64,000 bases of DNA from Scytonematopsis contorta HA4267-MV1 (GCA_019359035.1 JAHHIC010000060.1:87700-151699), one strand, 5' to 3'; shown: positions 55,449-63,528, counted from the first letter of the stretch. Notes: a model not told the origin generated them from the letters alone. Program-made: numbers and translations.

Positions 55449-56606
55449 TTATGATGATTGGTATTGGTTATAGCTATAGAGCCATGCTTCAAAGTCATTT
55501 TGACTCATTTGAGATGGTTTCATCATTTTACTGAATGTGGTTTCACTATCAGGTTGATAAGCCCTATAACCCTGAGTAGCACTGCAATCGTAAATAACTG
55601 CTGTACGAGGAATGCGGCTGTTTTCGTAAGCGTTAAGTGCTGCCTCTATATTTGGTGCGACAAAAAGACACTCCGCCAATTCGTAAGCATCTTCAAACGC
55701 CATATTTGCGCCTTGTCCTAGAGAGGGCACAACAGGATGAGCCGCATCTCCCAAGAGCGTCACTCTGCCTTGACTCCAATGTTCTAAAGGCGGTCGGTCG
55801 CAAATAGGGCGCTCTACAATGTCTGCTTCGGGTGTGGCTGCGATTATTGCTTCTACAGGCTCTGCCCACTCTGCAAATGTCTCTAGAACGCGCATCTTAG
55901 CATCGGTTGTCCGTTCATAAACATAATCGTCCGCCGATAATGCACCTGCACCCCAAAAGGTAAACCCCTCACCTACATCCATCAGCATGAAATTTTTACC
56001 ATCGGGTGCTGTTATTAAAGTTGTTGCGTTGGGAGACAATTGCTTGTGAAAATATTGGGTGACACCACGCCAAGACATTCGCCCTGCATAGCTAGGAAAC
56101 TTATCTCCTATTAAACCCTGCCTAACGACAGAATTGATCCCATCTGCACCAATCAGCAAGTCTACCTGGACTGTTTTTTCACCGGCAAAATAGGCTTTAA
56201 CACAGTTGTCCTGCTGCTCAAAGCCAACACAGCGATGCTGGAGATGAATGATTTCGGGCGGCAGTACCAATACAAGAATAGCTTGCAGCTTTGACCACTG
56301 AATGCTTAACATGGGCTGTCCATATTTCTGCATTATTTCCTCCATTGGCTTTGACGCGATTGTCTCTCCAGTGCTGCGTTTCAAGGTCATAGTCTTGATT
56401 GGGCTGCCTGCTTTTATTAATAACTCAGCTATCCCTGGTTGAACTGCATTGAGGCTATTCAAACCGTTTGGAGTTAAGCTTAGACCTGCACCAATCGGTC
56501 GCAAAACTTTTGCTCGCTCATAGACTTGCACATTAAATCCCTTCTTGAATAGTGCATTCGCGGTAGCCAAACCACCAATCCCACCTCCAATAATTGCAAT
56601 GTTCAT
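55449..56606 (-). CDS. FAD-dependent monooxygenase (PHBH fold)
   Basis: A 385-residue class A flavoprotein hydroxylase. The Rossmann motif IIGGGIGGLATANAL, the DG motif LIGADGINSVVR and the GD motif LLGDAAHPVVPSLGQGANMAFED are all present. Such enzymes hydroxylate aromatic or heterocyclic substrates with NAD(P)H and oxygen. Similarity to urate hydroxylase or zeaxanthin-epoxidase-like proteins is general, and the substrate is not known. There is no membrane anchor. TAGGAGAAA precedes the ATG. A MITE-like end lies 17 bp upstream. Confidence 0.87.
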   Translation of the reverse strand: MNIAIIGGGIGGLATANALFKKGFNVQVYERAKVLRPIGAGLSLTPNGLNSLNAVQPGIAELLIKAGSPIKTMTLKRSTGETIASKPMEEIMQKYGQPMLSIQWSKLQAILVLVLPPEIIHLQHRCVGFEQQDNCVKAYFAGEKTVQVDLLIGADGINSVVRQGLIGDKFPSYAGRMSWRGVTQYFHKQLSPNATTLITAPDGKNFMLMDVGEGFTFWGAGALSADDYVYERTTDAKMRVLETFAEWAEPVEAIIAATPEADIVERPICDRPPLEHWSQGRVTLLGDAAHPVVPSLGQGANMAFEDAYELAECLFVAPNIEAALNAYENSRIPRTAVIYDCSATQGYRAYQPDSETTFSKMMKPSQMSQNDFEAWLYSYNQYQSS

Positions 56607-56715
56607 AAAGCTATTTCTCCTAACAATACCTTCGCCAGATTTATGAGTCAGAACGTAGTATGAACGCTTGTAGAATTAAGGTTTTTTCGTATAAGAGAAA
56701 CAAGCGCTATAATTT
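56607..56715. mobile_element. Isolated MITE-like end upstream of the monooxygenase
   Basis: ACAATACCTTCGCCA at 56623-56637 is identical to the terminal repeat of the 7182-7432 element. No clear partner end was found; TGGCACCGTATGTATTGTT near 56891 resembles it weakly. It may be a solo end or part of a degraded copy. Confidence 0.45.
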
Positions 56716-56860
56716 CCAGACTAGTTAAAAACTCCGTGCCAATCAGGGCATGATTAACTGAGGAGTCGCGAAGAGAACCAGTCTGAGGTGTACGTCGGCA
56801 TCTGAAACCTCCATTCTTACGTTACCTAAAAATTAGGCTTTTTAGTCATCTGCCTAATTT
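56716..56860 (+). ncRNA. Structured noncoding element, IS200/IS605-end-like
   Basis: Nested complementary arms can be traced. CAGACT (56717-56722) pairs with AGTCTG (56780-56785). AGTTAA (56723-56728) pairs with TTAACT (56754-56759), enclosing a TGCC/GGCA hairpin (56737-56750). ACTCC (56731-56735) can pair with GGAGT (56762-56766) outside that stem, forming a pseudoknot. A separate hairpin AAATTAGGC/GCCTAATTT follows (56829-56859). Such pseudoknotted ends resemble right ends and guide RNAs of TnpB-type elements, but no tnpB or tnpA is present. The identification is inference. Confidence 0.35.
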
Positions 56861-57128
56861 ACTCACGAGAGCATATGAATTTTGGTCAAGATGGCACCGT
56901 ATGTATTGTTCATTTTTTGAACGATATCCCGCAAAGCTTATTATTGGGAAGTTAATTGAACATGTATTTTAGGTAATTTTTTAGTACTATTGTTCAGGTT
57001 GAAAGGGCTGGGTAAAATACACCCATGTTACGAAGTAAGTAGTAGGTTTATCAAGCTTATAAATACCAGGTTTCAGGCTTTTTACAAAACGCTCATATAC
57101 ATTATTTTTTGCTTTTCTCTTGCCCGTA

Positions 57129-57470
57129 ATCTTTTTATATTACAAGTTGAAGTGCGGAATGTGGGCTACAATACTATGGGTGTCTGTTTTTTTATAGTAC
57201 GCGACAAGTTGATTAAGAGTTGTAATTGCATTTTCTACTTGACCAACTTGCTAATATGCCCGTACTAAATATTTCCATACAGTTATCTTATCACCATGAC
57301 TAAGATTATTTACAACACCTTTCCACTTAGAAATGGCGCCTTTAGAAATCACCATTTTTATAATCGTTTAAACCGGGAAGTATCAATTTTGAGTTAGACA
57401 CTTCAGAAGCAGAAACACTGGTGCCCAAATTTAAGCCCAAATTTAAAAATACTAGGGAAACTTGACCTAA
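57129..57470 (-). pseudogene. Frameshifted TPR (CHAT-type) protein remnant
   Basis: Reading the minus strand gives a signal-peptide-like QVSLVFLNLGLNLGTSVSAS, then LPGLNDYKNGDF. A shift of one base continues into KGAISKWKGVVNNLSHGDK and KYLVRAY. An in-frame stop is followed by QVGQVENAITTLNQLVAYYK. Together these match the start of cyanobacterial TPR proteins with C-terminal CHAT domains. One frameshift and one stop show it is dead, and the rest is missing. The opposite-strand 92-codon frame at 56990-57268 is its shadow. A GC-rich hairpin at 57474-57497 lies just upstream. Confidence 0.7.
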
Positions 57471-57711
57471 ATACCCCTAACTCACGATAGTTAGGGGGAA
57501 TTAAAACATCATAATCTACTTGGAATTTAAATTGCTTGCACCCTTTGTTTTATACCAATCCTTTGAGTAGGAATAGAAAGCTGGTTGTTATACTTAGTCA
57601 CAATTGCTGGCGCCATCAATCAGTTTGTTTGAGGTACTGAACAAAGCTTTTATCTATTGTTTAGTTTTGTTACTAAAATCTGAAACCTTTACTAGACAAG
57701 GCACCTAGAAT

Positions 57712-57936
57712 TTAGATGCGTTTGCCCTGGATCTCTTCCTCATTCGAGGCATCTGAATGAACATATAAACATTCAGCGCCTGTTTCATGAATCAGTTTGG
57801 CAGTTTTTTCACCTTCTGCATCGCGTCTGCCTGAGAATACTACCTTTGCTCCAGCAGCACCGAATGCGATCACGGTTGCTCTGCCAATTCCCGTTGTTCC
57901 TCCAGTGACTAACGCCACTTTATCCTGAAGTATCAT
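57712..57936 (-). pseudogene. N-terminal fragment of an SDR gene
   Basis: Seventy-four codons encode an intact SDR start ([47 protein letters not shown]). The frame then ends abruptly, before NNAG and the active site. The ribosome binding site CAGGAGAAACAGG is still good, so a short peptide may be made. The missing middle resembles the fragment at 52884-52991. Confidence 0.8.
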
Positions 57937-57974
57937 CCTGTTTCTCCTGTTTTAATCAATAAACAGTTGATCGA

Positions 57975-58046
57975 CTACTGCGCTACAAACCCACCCTCTA
58001 ACATCACTGTTTCACCTGTTATGAACGACGATGAATTGTCAGAGTC
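57975..58046 (-). pseudogene. C-terminal fragment of an SDR gene
   Basis: Directly after the stop of the BBE oxidase gene the sequence reads DSDNSSSFITGETVMLEGGF and ends VAQ-stop, a classic SDR C-terminus. It has no body, so the oxidase gene has apparently replaced or interrupted an SDR gene at this point. Confidence 0.78.
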
Positions 58047-59423
58047 TTACTGTGTGAGCGAATGGGGTGCGAGATGTCCGATCGTTGATCGAAACACATC
58101 ATCTGGATCGTATTTCTGCTTAAGGTCAAGCAAGCGCTCATAGTTCGACCCAAAAGCAAGCCGAACACGCTCCTGTTCTTGCTCCGAAAGGAGATTGATG
58201 TATCCCCCTTTCAAAGCATAGGGTGCTAGTGCTTGTGAGAGGTTCTGTGCCCATTGAAGATGCCGCTGCTCGTCGTCCTGTGGCTCCCAAGCTGCAATTA
58301 GCTCAACCATCAGATGATCCTGACGCAGCGCAAAAGCAGTCTCGGACACACCTACCCGACTTGCGGCTCCATGAAAGTGATGGAGGTTAATCGCTGAAAA
58401 TGGAGAGGGCAATGGCAGTCCCTGTTCAATCAGTGCCTCGATCGTCTCAGTCTGGAGTCTCTTAAGTGACTGAGTTTGGAGGTAGTAGTGACGACCCTTT
58501 GGAGTGAACGCATCGCTACTCTGAATCAATTCGTGATAAGGAATAGGTTGCATCTGATCGACCAGCACTGTACCAAAAGTCCGCAGAGGTGCGATCATCT
58601 GCTCACCCATTTCATGGGAGCCACAATAAGTCGGTGAGAGAAACAGCACCGTCAGACCATCAGGTATCTGAAGAAATCCAGACCGAATCGTCAATTTATC
58701 AGGAGCGGTGGCGATGAAATCGTTAAGACGGTGTAATACAGTTCTGGCTTGATCCAAAGGATAGAGCAGTAAACCCGATAACACAGTTGTAAGCGGATGC
58801 AGGCGAAACTCTAGGGAAACAACGATGCCAAAATTGCCACCACCGCCGCGCAGTCCCCAAAGTAGGTCGGCGTTTTCCTCGGCGTTTGCGGTGATAAGCT
58901 GCCCATCAGCAGTGACCAGTTGTGCCGACAGCAAATTATCAGCAGCCAGTCCGTAGGCACCGTTTAGAGCACCATAGCCGCCCCCCAGAGTCAGTCCGAT
59001 CATACCAACGCTGGATATTGTTCCTGTGACGGTTGCTAACCCGTATTGCTGTGCTGCCTCGATCAGGTCGCCAGCCGTTGCTCCAGCTTGAATCTGAGCT
59101 GTGCGCTTATCCGGGTCAATGGTGACGGCTCGCATCTGGGACAGATCGATCACCACACCATTCTCGATCAGCGATCCTCCGAAAATCTCATGTCCAGCAC
59201 CTCGAACCGAGAGAGGTAGATTATGTGATCGTGTCCAACGAACGGTATGAATCACATCTTGTACAGTTAAACAACGAGCAATCGCAGCGGGTTGTGTCTT
59301 CACCTTACCATTCCAGAGTTGACGCACCTGTTCATAATCAGCATCTTGAGGGAGAACAAGCTGTCCTGTGAGCAGTGTTGCGAGATTGTTGAAAGTAGCA
59401 CTGTGATGGTATGTAGTTGTCAT
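58047..59423 (-). CDS. FAD-linked oxidase, BBE family
   Basis: A 458-residue berberine-bridge-enzyme/GOOX-like flavoprotein. The FAD_binding_4 domain includes VRGAGHEIFGGS, with the histidine for covalent FAD attachment. TGTISSVGMIGLTLGGGYG follows; the cysteine used for the second covalent bond in bicovalent members is absent (TISSVG), so only single attachment is expected. The C-terminal BBE segment NYERLLDLKQKYDPDDVFR is present. These enzymes oxidise sugars or alkaloid-like alcohols. The first ten residues (MTTTYHHSAT) are the same as in the GMC protein and come from a duplicated start region. It is fourth in the operon. Confidence 0.87.
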   Translation of the reverse strand: MTTTYHHSATFNNLATLLTGQLVLPQDADYEQVRQLWNGKVKTQPAAIARCLTVQDVIHTVRWTRSHNLPLSVRGAGHEIFGGSLIENGVVIDLSQMRAVTIDPDKRTAQIQAGATAGDLIEAAQQYGLATVTGTISSVGMIGLTLGGGYGALNGAYGLAADNLLSAQLVTADGQLITANAEENADLLWGLRGGGGNFGIVVSLEFRLHPLTTVLSGLLLYPLDQARTVLHRLNDFIATAPDKLTIRSGFLQIPDGLTVLFLSPTYCGSHEMGEQMIAPLRTFGTVLVDQMQPIPYHELIQSSDAFTPKGRHYYLQTQSLKRLQTETIEALIEQGLPLPSPFSAINLHHFHGAASRVGVSETAFALRQDHLMVELIAAWEPQDDEQRHLQWAQNLSQALAPYALKGGYINLLSEQEQERVRLAFGSNYERLLDLKQKYDPDDVFRSTIGHLAPHSLTQ

Positions 59424-59435
59424 GATTTCTCCTTT
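59397..59435. repeat. 39-bp duplicated gene-start region, copy 1
   Basis: Identical to 61537-61575. It covers the ribosome binding site AAAGGAGAAATC, the ATG and codons for MTTTYHHSA at the start of the BBE oxidase gene. Confidence 0.93.
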
Positions 59436-59498
59436 TCAGTGGTATTGGCAATCGCAGGTTTTGTAGACTCATGAGCCATGATGGATTTTCTCCAGGAA

Positions 59499-59972
59499 TT
59501 ACCGTGCAGAATCTTTCAAAGGAGTGACAAATTCAATGAGATTGCCGTTATTGTCCTTCACTAAACAGAGCCGAATTCCAGGACCAGGGTAGCTGCCCAA
59601 TTCAACAAAGGTTGGCACACCACGTCGATTCAATTCAGCCAGTAACGCATCCACGTCATCAACACGGAAACAAAAATGTCCAATGCCGCTCGTGCGTAAT
59701 CCTTCACCAAGGTCTTTAGCTTCGGGCATCCCAGAGCGTGACTGAGTGCTGCCGATAATTTCGATCCGAAATCCATAGACTTGCAGATAAGCTAGTTTCA
59801 GGTTGGGGAAGACATCAAATGTCCATTCTCGCTTGATCGTCGCATCTAGCTTTTCTTGATACCACTGAAGCGTTTCCTCATAATTCGGGACATTCAAGCA
59901 AACATGATCGATTTGCATCGAACTCAGAGGATTTGAGCCTAGAGTTGAAGATGTTTGAGTTAAAATTGTCAT
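59499..59972 (-). CDS. VOC/glyoxalase superfamily protein
   Basis: A 157-residue protein with two beta-alpha-beta-beta-beta modules. The metal-ligand positions are recognisable: His in IDHVCLNV, Glu in RIEIIGS, His in GIGHFCFRV and Glu in NLIEFV. The set suggests a functional metal centre as in glyoxalase I, extradiol dioxygenases or bleomycin-resistance-like proteins. Its place between the GMC oxidoreductase (34 bp upstream) and the BBE oxidase (75 bp downstream) points to handling of a small oxidised metabolite. The start ATG at 59972 follows CAGGAGATTC. Confidence 0.85.
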   Translation of the reverse strand: MTILTQTSSTLGSNPLSSMQIDHVCLNVPNYEETLQWYQEKLDATIKREWTFDVFPNLKLAYLQVYGFRIEIIGSTQSRSGMPEAKDLGEGLRTSGIGHFCFRVDDVDALLAELNRRGVPTFVELGSYPGPGIRLCLVKDNNGNLIEFVTPLKDSAR

Positions 59973-60006
59973 TTGAATCTCCTGTAATTGTGAATGTTCT
60001 TAACCA

Positions 60007-61563
60007 TTATTGAGGCAATTTTGTGACAACTTTTATCAAATCGGCAGCCTTTTCTCCAATCATAATTGCCGATGCATTTGTGTTTCCTGTGATCATAGTT
60101 GGCATAATCGATGCATCAACAACTCGTAACCCTTCAATCCCCCGTACCTTGAGTTGAGGATCGACAACCGCCATTTGATCAATACCCATTTTGCACGTCC
60201 CAACAGGATGCCATGCCGTACCGCACGTTTGCCGAATATAATCTTCGATTGCTTTGTCGCTATGCACGGAACTCCCTGGAGCAATTTCCTCGCCCCGAAA
60301 CTCATTAAACGCATCGGAGTACACAATTTGACGCAAAATTTTAAGTCCTTCAACCATCAGTTGCATATCAGATTCTTTCTGAAGATAGTTGACCCGAATC
60401 AACGGTGGGTCAAAGGGGGAGGAGGAACGTAGTGTTACACTACCACGACTTTCGGGACGGGTGATGTAAAAGGGAAGGGTGAATGCCGGACCTTCACGTG
60501 CATAGGCAGGACCGACATATAAAATCGGAACAATTGTAAATTGCAAATTAGGCGCCGCATCTAAATTATTATTGACATGCAGAAATAACCCAGCCTCTCC
60601 CCCATTACTACTTGGCGCAAGGGGCACGTCAGTAGTAGACTGGTAGGCAATAACAGCAAGTGGGTGATCTTGAAGATTCTGGCCGACACCCGGCAAATCA
60701 ACAACTACAGGAATACCTAATGCCCGCAGATGTTCAGCTGATCCAATTCCAGAAAGCATGAGCAGTTTAGGAGAATCGAAGGCGCCAGCACTCAAAATCA
60801 CTTCGGAGTTGACCCTAACAGTATACTCCGTTCCGTTTTGAACATACACTACCCCTACCGCACGCTTTCCCTCAAAGAGTAAACGAGTCACCAATGCTCC
60901 TGTTTGAATGGTCAAGTTGGGGCGATCTTTAATTGGACGCAGAAATGCCACTGCTGTACTTTGGCGCTTGCCATCTAGAACGGTCACTTGGTAAAGTCCT
61001 GCACCTTCCTGCTGTACGCCATTAAAGTCGGGATTTTGCTCATAGCCCTGTGCGATAGCGGCTTCCACAAAGCGTTGCGACACTTTTGCAGCTTTGAGTG
61101 GATCTGTGATGCTAAGTGGTCCATCAACCCCGTGAAATAACGATGCTCCCCGCTGCTGGTTTTCCGATTTCTTGAAGTAAGGCAAGACATCCTGATAACT
61201 CCAACCAATATTACCTAACGCTTGCCAGCTATCGTAGTCGCGCTGATTGCCTCGTATATAAATCATGCCATTAATCGAACTGCTGCCGCCCAAGACTTTA
61301 CCGCGTGAAGATAAAATTTTGCGGTTATTTAAGTAAGGTTCCCCTTCAGTTAAGTATGCCCAGTCCACTTCCGAGCCTAAGAGTGTAGTAGGCCACAAGC
61401 TCGGAACTTGAAGTTCTGGCTTGGTATCAGGACTACCCGCTTCGAGCAGCAATACTTTAGTATTAGGGTCTTCTGTAAGACGGTTGGCAACAACGCAGCC
61501 TGCTGAACCGGCGCCAATCACAATATAATCAAAAGCAGCACTGTGATGGTATGTAGTTGTCAT
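60007..61563 (-). CDS. GMC family oxidoreductase
   Basis: A 518-residue flavoprotein of the glucose-methanol-choline family (choline dehydrogenase-like). The FAD motif is VIGAGSAGCVVANRLTED, followed by VLLLEAG and GKVLGGSSSINGMIYIRG (GMC signature 1). ILSAGAFDSPKLLMLSGIG is signature 2. The catalytic histidine lies in CGTAWHPVGTCKMG, and the C-terminal motif is VVDASIMPTMITGNTNA. It should oxidise an alcohol to an aldehyde. The frame runs to 61620, but ATG 61563 has AAAGGAGAAATC and begins MTTTYHHSA. It follows the SnoaL-like gene by 76 bp in one operon. Confidence 0.9.
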   Translation of the reverse strand: MTTTYHHSAAFDYIVIGAGSAGCVVANRLTEDPNTKVLLLEAGSPDTKPELQVPSLWPTTLLGSEVDWAYLTEGEPYLNNRKILSSRGKVLGGSSSINGMIYIRGNQRDYDSWQALGNIGWSYQDVLPYFKKSENQQRGASLFHGVDGPLSITDPLKAAKVSQRFVEAAIAQGYEQNPDFNGVQQEGAGLYQVTVLDGKRQSTAVAFLRPIKDRPNLTIQTGALVTRLLFEGKRAVGVVYVQNGTEYTVRVNSEVILSAGAFDSPKLLMLSGIGSAEHLRALGIPVVVDLPGVGQNLQDHPLAVIAYQSTTDVPLAPSSNGGEAGLFLHVNNNLDAAPNLQFTIVPILYVGPAYAREGPAFTLPFYITRPESRGSVTLRSSSPFDPPLIRVNYLQKESDMQLMVEGLKILRQIVYSDAFNEFRGEEIAPGSSVHSDKAIEDYIRQTCGTAWHPVGTCKMGIDQMAVVDPQLKVRGIEGLRVVDASIMPTMITGNTNASAIMIGEKAADLIKVVTKLPQ

Positions 61564-61575
61564 GATTTCTCCTTT
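61537..61575. repeat. 39-bp duplicated gene-start region, copy 2
   Basis: The second copy of the start region described at 59397-59435, here at the beginning of the GMC gene. After it, the two coding sequences are unrelated. Confidence 0.93.
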
Positions 61576-61639
61576 GAGGGTCATTGTTTGTTGAATGACG
61601 GCGCCATTAGAATAAACCAATTAAAAAAATGCCCCAAAA

Positions 61640-62242
61640 TTATCCTACGGGATAATTTATTTCTTGGACTACTCTTAGTGCGTTTGAAGGCAAGTTCGGA
61701 TCGAGTGCTTTTCGCGCGCTGTCAACGCCCACAACGGGTAACGTACCAGGATCGAGCAAACCGAGTTGAACCAAAACACTCGCTTGATCCCAGTAGATGT
61801 GTTCGTGGGCTAGCTTGTCGTCACGGAATTGAATGATCGTTACCACTGCTACTTCAACCCGTTTAAAAGTCGGAGCAATGCCAGGTAGCATCCAGTCCAT
61901 TCGGATGGTATGAGTGAACTTAGCCATCATTTCATCGACAAGCTGATCGCTTCCGATCGTGCGTGAGATTGGTGTCAGCTCCAGGTCTTCTGGCATCTGT
62001 GGAATGAAGTATTTGGAATAAAACTCGCGCAGTGCTGGTTTTCCTACTCCCCCAGTCATGACCGGAATGTGGTTAACATAAGCATCTTCAACCATCGTGG
62101 CGAGGGTATCGTCAGTGTTGTGAGTCTCAAACTCGTGCCGCAAATGCTCTTCCCAGAGTTCTTGCAAAAACTCTTGGGCTGGTGTTAAGTTGGTGGTTGC
62201 CTTTCTATTTGCTTGTTCGTCTACAGTTTGTTTGTTGACCAT
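61640..62242 (-). CDS. SnoaL/NTF2-like protein
   Basis: A 200-residue protein of the SnoaL-like polyketide-cyclase/ester-cyclase fold (LRHEFETHNTDDTLATMVEDAYVNHIPVMTGG, REFYSKYFIPQMPEDLEL, DWMLPGIAPT, LAHEHIYWDQASVLVQLGLLD). Such proteins act as cyclases, isomerases or hydrolases on small ligands. It heads the operon SnoaL > GMC > VOC > BBE. The upstream region carries a partial copy of the shared regulatory element. The ATG at 62242 follows CCAGGAAAATATAAC. Confidence 0.8.
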   Translation of the reverse strand: MVNKQTVDEQANRKATTNLTPAQEFLQELWEEHLRHEFETHNTDDTLATMVEDAYVNHIPVMTGGVGKPALREFYSKYFIPQMPEDLELTPISRTIGSDQLVDEMMAKFTHTIRMDWMLPGIAPTFKRVEVAVVTIIQFRDDKLAHEHIYWDQASVLVQLGLLDPGTLPVVGVDSARKALDPNLPSNALRVVQEINYPVG

Positions 62243-62270
62243 GTTATATTTTCCTGGTTCTATCTATTTA

Positions 62271-62313
62271 GAGTGTATTCAGTTCCAATGCTTGATTTCT
62301 TTCAGATTCTTAC
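62271..62313 (-). promoter_or_regulatory. Shared upstream element, copy C (partial)
   Basis: In gene orientation it reads GTAAGAATCTGAAAGAAA, then AAGCATTGGAACTGAATACAC, closely following copies A (54896-54973) and B (63451-63528) over about 40 bp. It lies 29 bp before the SnoaL-like start codon. Confidence 0.6.
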
Positions 62314-62316
62314 GCT

Positions 62317-62379
62317 TTATACTGTTTCCGATTTGAGCGATCGCCCCATATTACCCGTTCCAACAATTCCAATTTTCAT
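62317..62379 (-). pseudogene. N-terminal fragment of a coenzyme-F420-type NADP oxidoreductase
   Basis: Twenty codons from ATG 62379 encode MKIGIVGTGNMGRSLKSETV and then a stop. The sequence is the Rossmann start of NADP-oxidoreductase (F420-dependent family) proteins, with AGAGCAGGA upstream. The remainder of the gene is missing and the shared regulatory element begins four bases later, so it appears cut at that junction. Confidence 0.7.
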
Positions 62380-62398
62380 ATCCTGCTCTCCCGCCTGA

Positions 62399-63223
62399 CT
62401 AGAAATTTTGTGATATTAATACTGGACGGTTGTCAGCTGCTTCTCCAGATTGGAAGAGATGTAAGCGCAATCCGCTTTGATTCGTCCCAAACTCTGGTTT
62501 CAAGACTTGTTGCTCGTCGTAGTGTCCGCCATTCTGACTACGGTAGGGAATCGGAGATTCATCAAATAAATGTTCAAGGCGTTGTTGATAGTCGTGAGCA
62601 ACGACATCGTACTGTTCCGGAGTGAGACGATCGGCTTGATAAACAACAAAGGGCGGCAATACGTCCATGCCGGGATACCAAAGCATTCCATGCTGAATGG
62701 GAAATAGCAAATCTTCCATTGCTCCATTCACACCACGTTCTGTATAGTGTGGCAACCGACCCCCAACCGTGATTGAAAGCATGGCTCGTCGCCCCATGAA
62801 TTTGCCTTCTCCATAGCGATCGCCCCAGCGAGTACCCTCATGTTGACCCACACCATACGCTAAACCATAGGCATACACTCGCTCAAACCAACCTTTGAGA
62901 ATGGCAGGCATGGAGAACCACCACATTGGAAACTGAAAAATGACAGCATCTGCCCATAATAATTTTGCTTGTTCTGCCTCAATATCCAGCGACTGGGTAT
63001 GATCCACAAAAGCCTGCTTCGATTCACGAGCGTAACTGAAGCGTTCAGTTCCTTGCAGGTATTGGAAATCTCGCTCGTCCGCGATCGCTTTCCAGTTCAT
63101 TTGATAAAGAGCAGAAACTTGAACCGTGTGTCCTTGTTGGCTGAGAACAGATACTGCCAGAGCTTTTAGCGAACCGTTCAACGATTTCGATTCAGGATGC
63201 GCGAAAACAATTAAGACATTCAT
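62399..63223 (-). CDS. NAD(P)H:quinone oxidoreductase, flavodoxin fold
   Basis: A 274-residue DT-diaphorase/MdaB-like protein. FMN or FAD phosphate-binding start IVFAHPESKSLNGSLK, ADAVIFQFPMWWFSMPAILKGWFERVY and ITVGGRLPHYTERGVNG are characteristic of the Flavodoxin_2 family. The enzyme reduces quinones or nitro compounds by two electrons and protects against redox cycling. The C-terminal 60 residues exceed the core domain. It is the first intact gene at the right end of the island. A copy of the shared 78-bp element lies 228 bp upstream. Confidence 0.87.
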   Translation of the reverse strand: MNVLIVFAHPESKSLNGSLKALAVSVLSQQGHTVQVSALYQMNWKAIADERDFQYLQGTERFSYARESKQAFVDHTQSLDIEAEQAKLLWADAVIFQFPMWWFSMPAILKGWFERVYAYGLAYGVGQHEGTRWGDRYGEGKFMGRRAMLSITVGGRLPHYTERGVNGAMEDLLFPIQHGMLWYPGMDVLPPFVVYQADRLTPEQYDVVAHDYQQRLEHLFDESPIPYRSQNGGHYDEQQVLKPEFGTNQSGLRLHLFQSGEAADNRPVLISQNF

Positions 63224-63266
63224 ACTGTGTTACCTCTAGTGAGCCTATAGCATTTCGTTCTATTAG

Positions 63267-63380
63267 TCAAAGAACTTCTCTTTTTGGGCGGGCGATCAAG
63301 AAAGTTTTTGATTTGTGTAGCAATTCCTGAGCATGAGTCTCAAGTGCAAAGTGACCCGTGTTTAGTGATCGTAGTGTCGT
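63267..63380 (-). pseudogene. C-terminal fragment of an alpha/beta hydrolase
   Basis: The frame reads RSLNTGHFALETHAQELLHK and on to a stop. GHFALETH carries the catalytic histidine region of haloalkane-dehalogenase-like alpha/beta hydrolases and normally lies about 15 residues from the end. The upstream body of the gene is missing or in other frames. It lies between the regulatory element and the quinone reductase gene. Confidence 0.65.
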
Positions 63381-63450
63381 TGCTCTAACCATTGCCGCAC
63401 TTCTTGCTCAGAGCTAAATCTGGCAAATCGCTAAGAGCAAAGGAAAAGGC

Positions 63451-63528
63451 AGTTTGTATGGGATTATCCTGATTCTTTATACCGAAAGTGTACTAAATTC
63501 CAATGCTCAACTTCTTTCAGATTCTTAC
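63451..63528 (-). promoter_or_regulatory. Shared 78-bp upstream element, copy B
   Basis: Near-identical to 54896-54973 (two differences). It presumably drives the genes to its left on the minus strand: the hydrolase remnant and the quinone reductase. It contains a TATAAA box followed by GAATCAGGAT. Confidence 0.7.

Noticed and set aside
56990..57268. A 92-codon plus-strand frame in the island
   Set aside because: It is antisense to the frameshifted TPR remnant, which explains the sequence better.
57474..57497. Hairpin CCCCTAACT-AGTTAGGGG as a terminator
   Set aside because: The stem is good, but neither strand has a proper T-run and no intact gene ends there.
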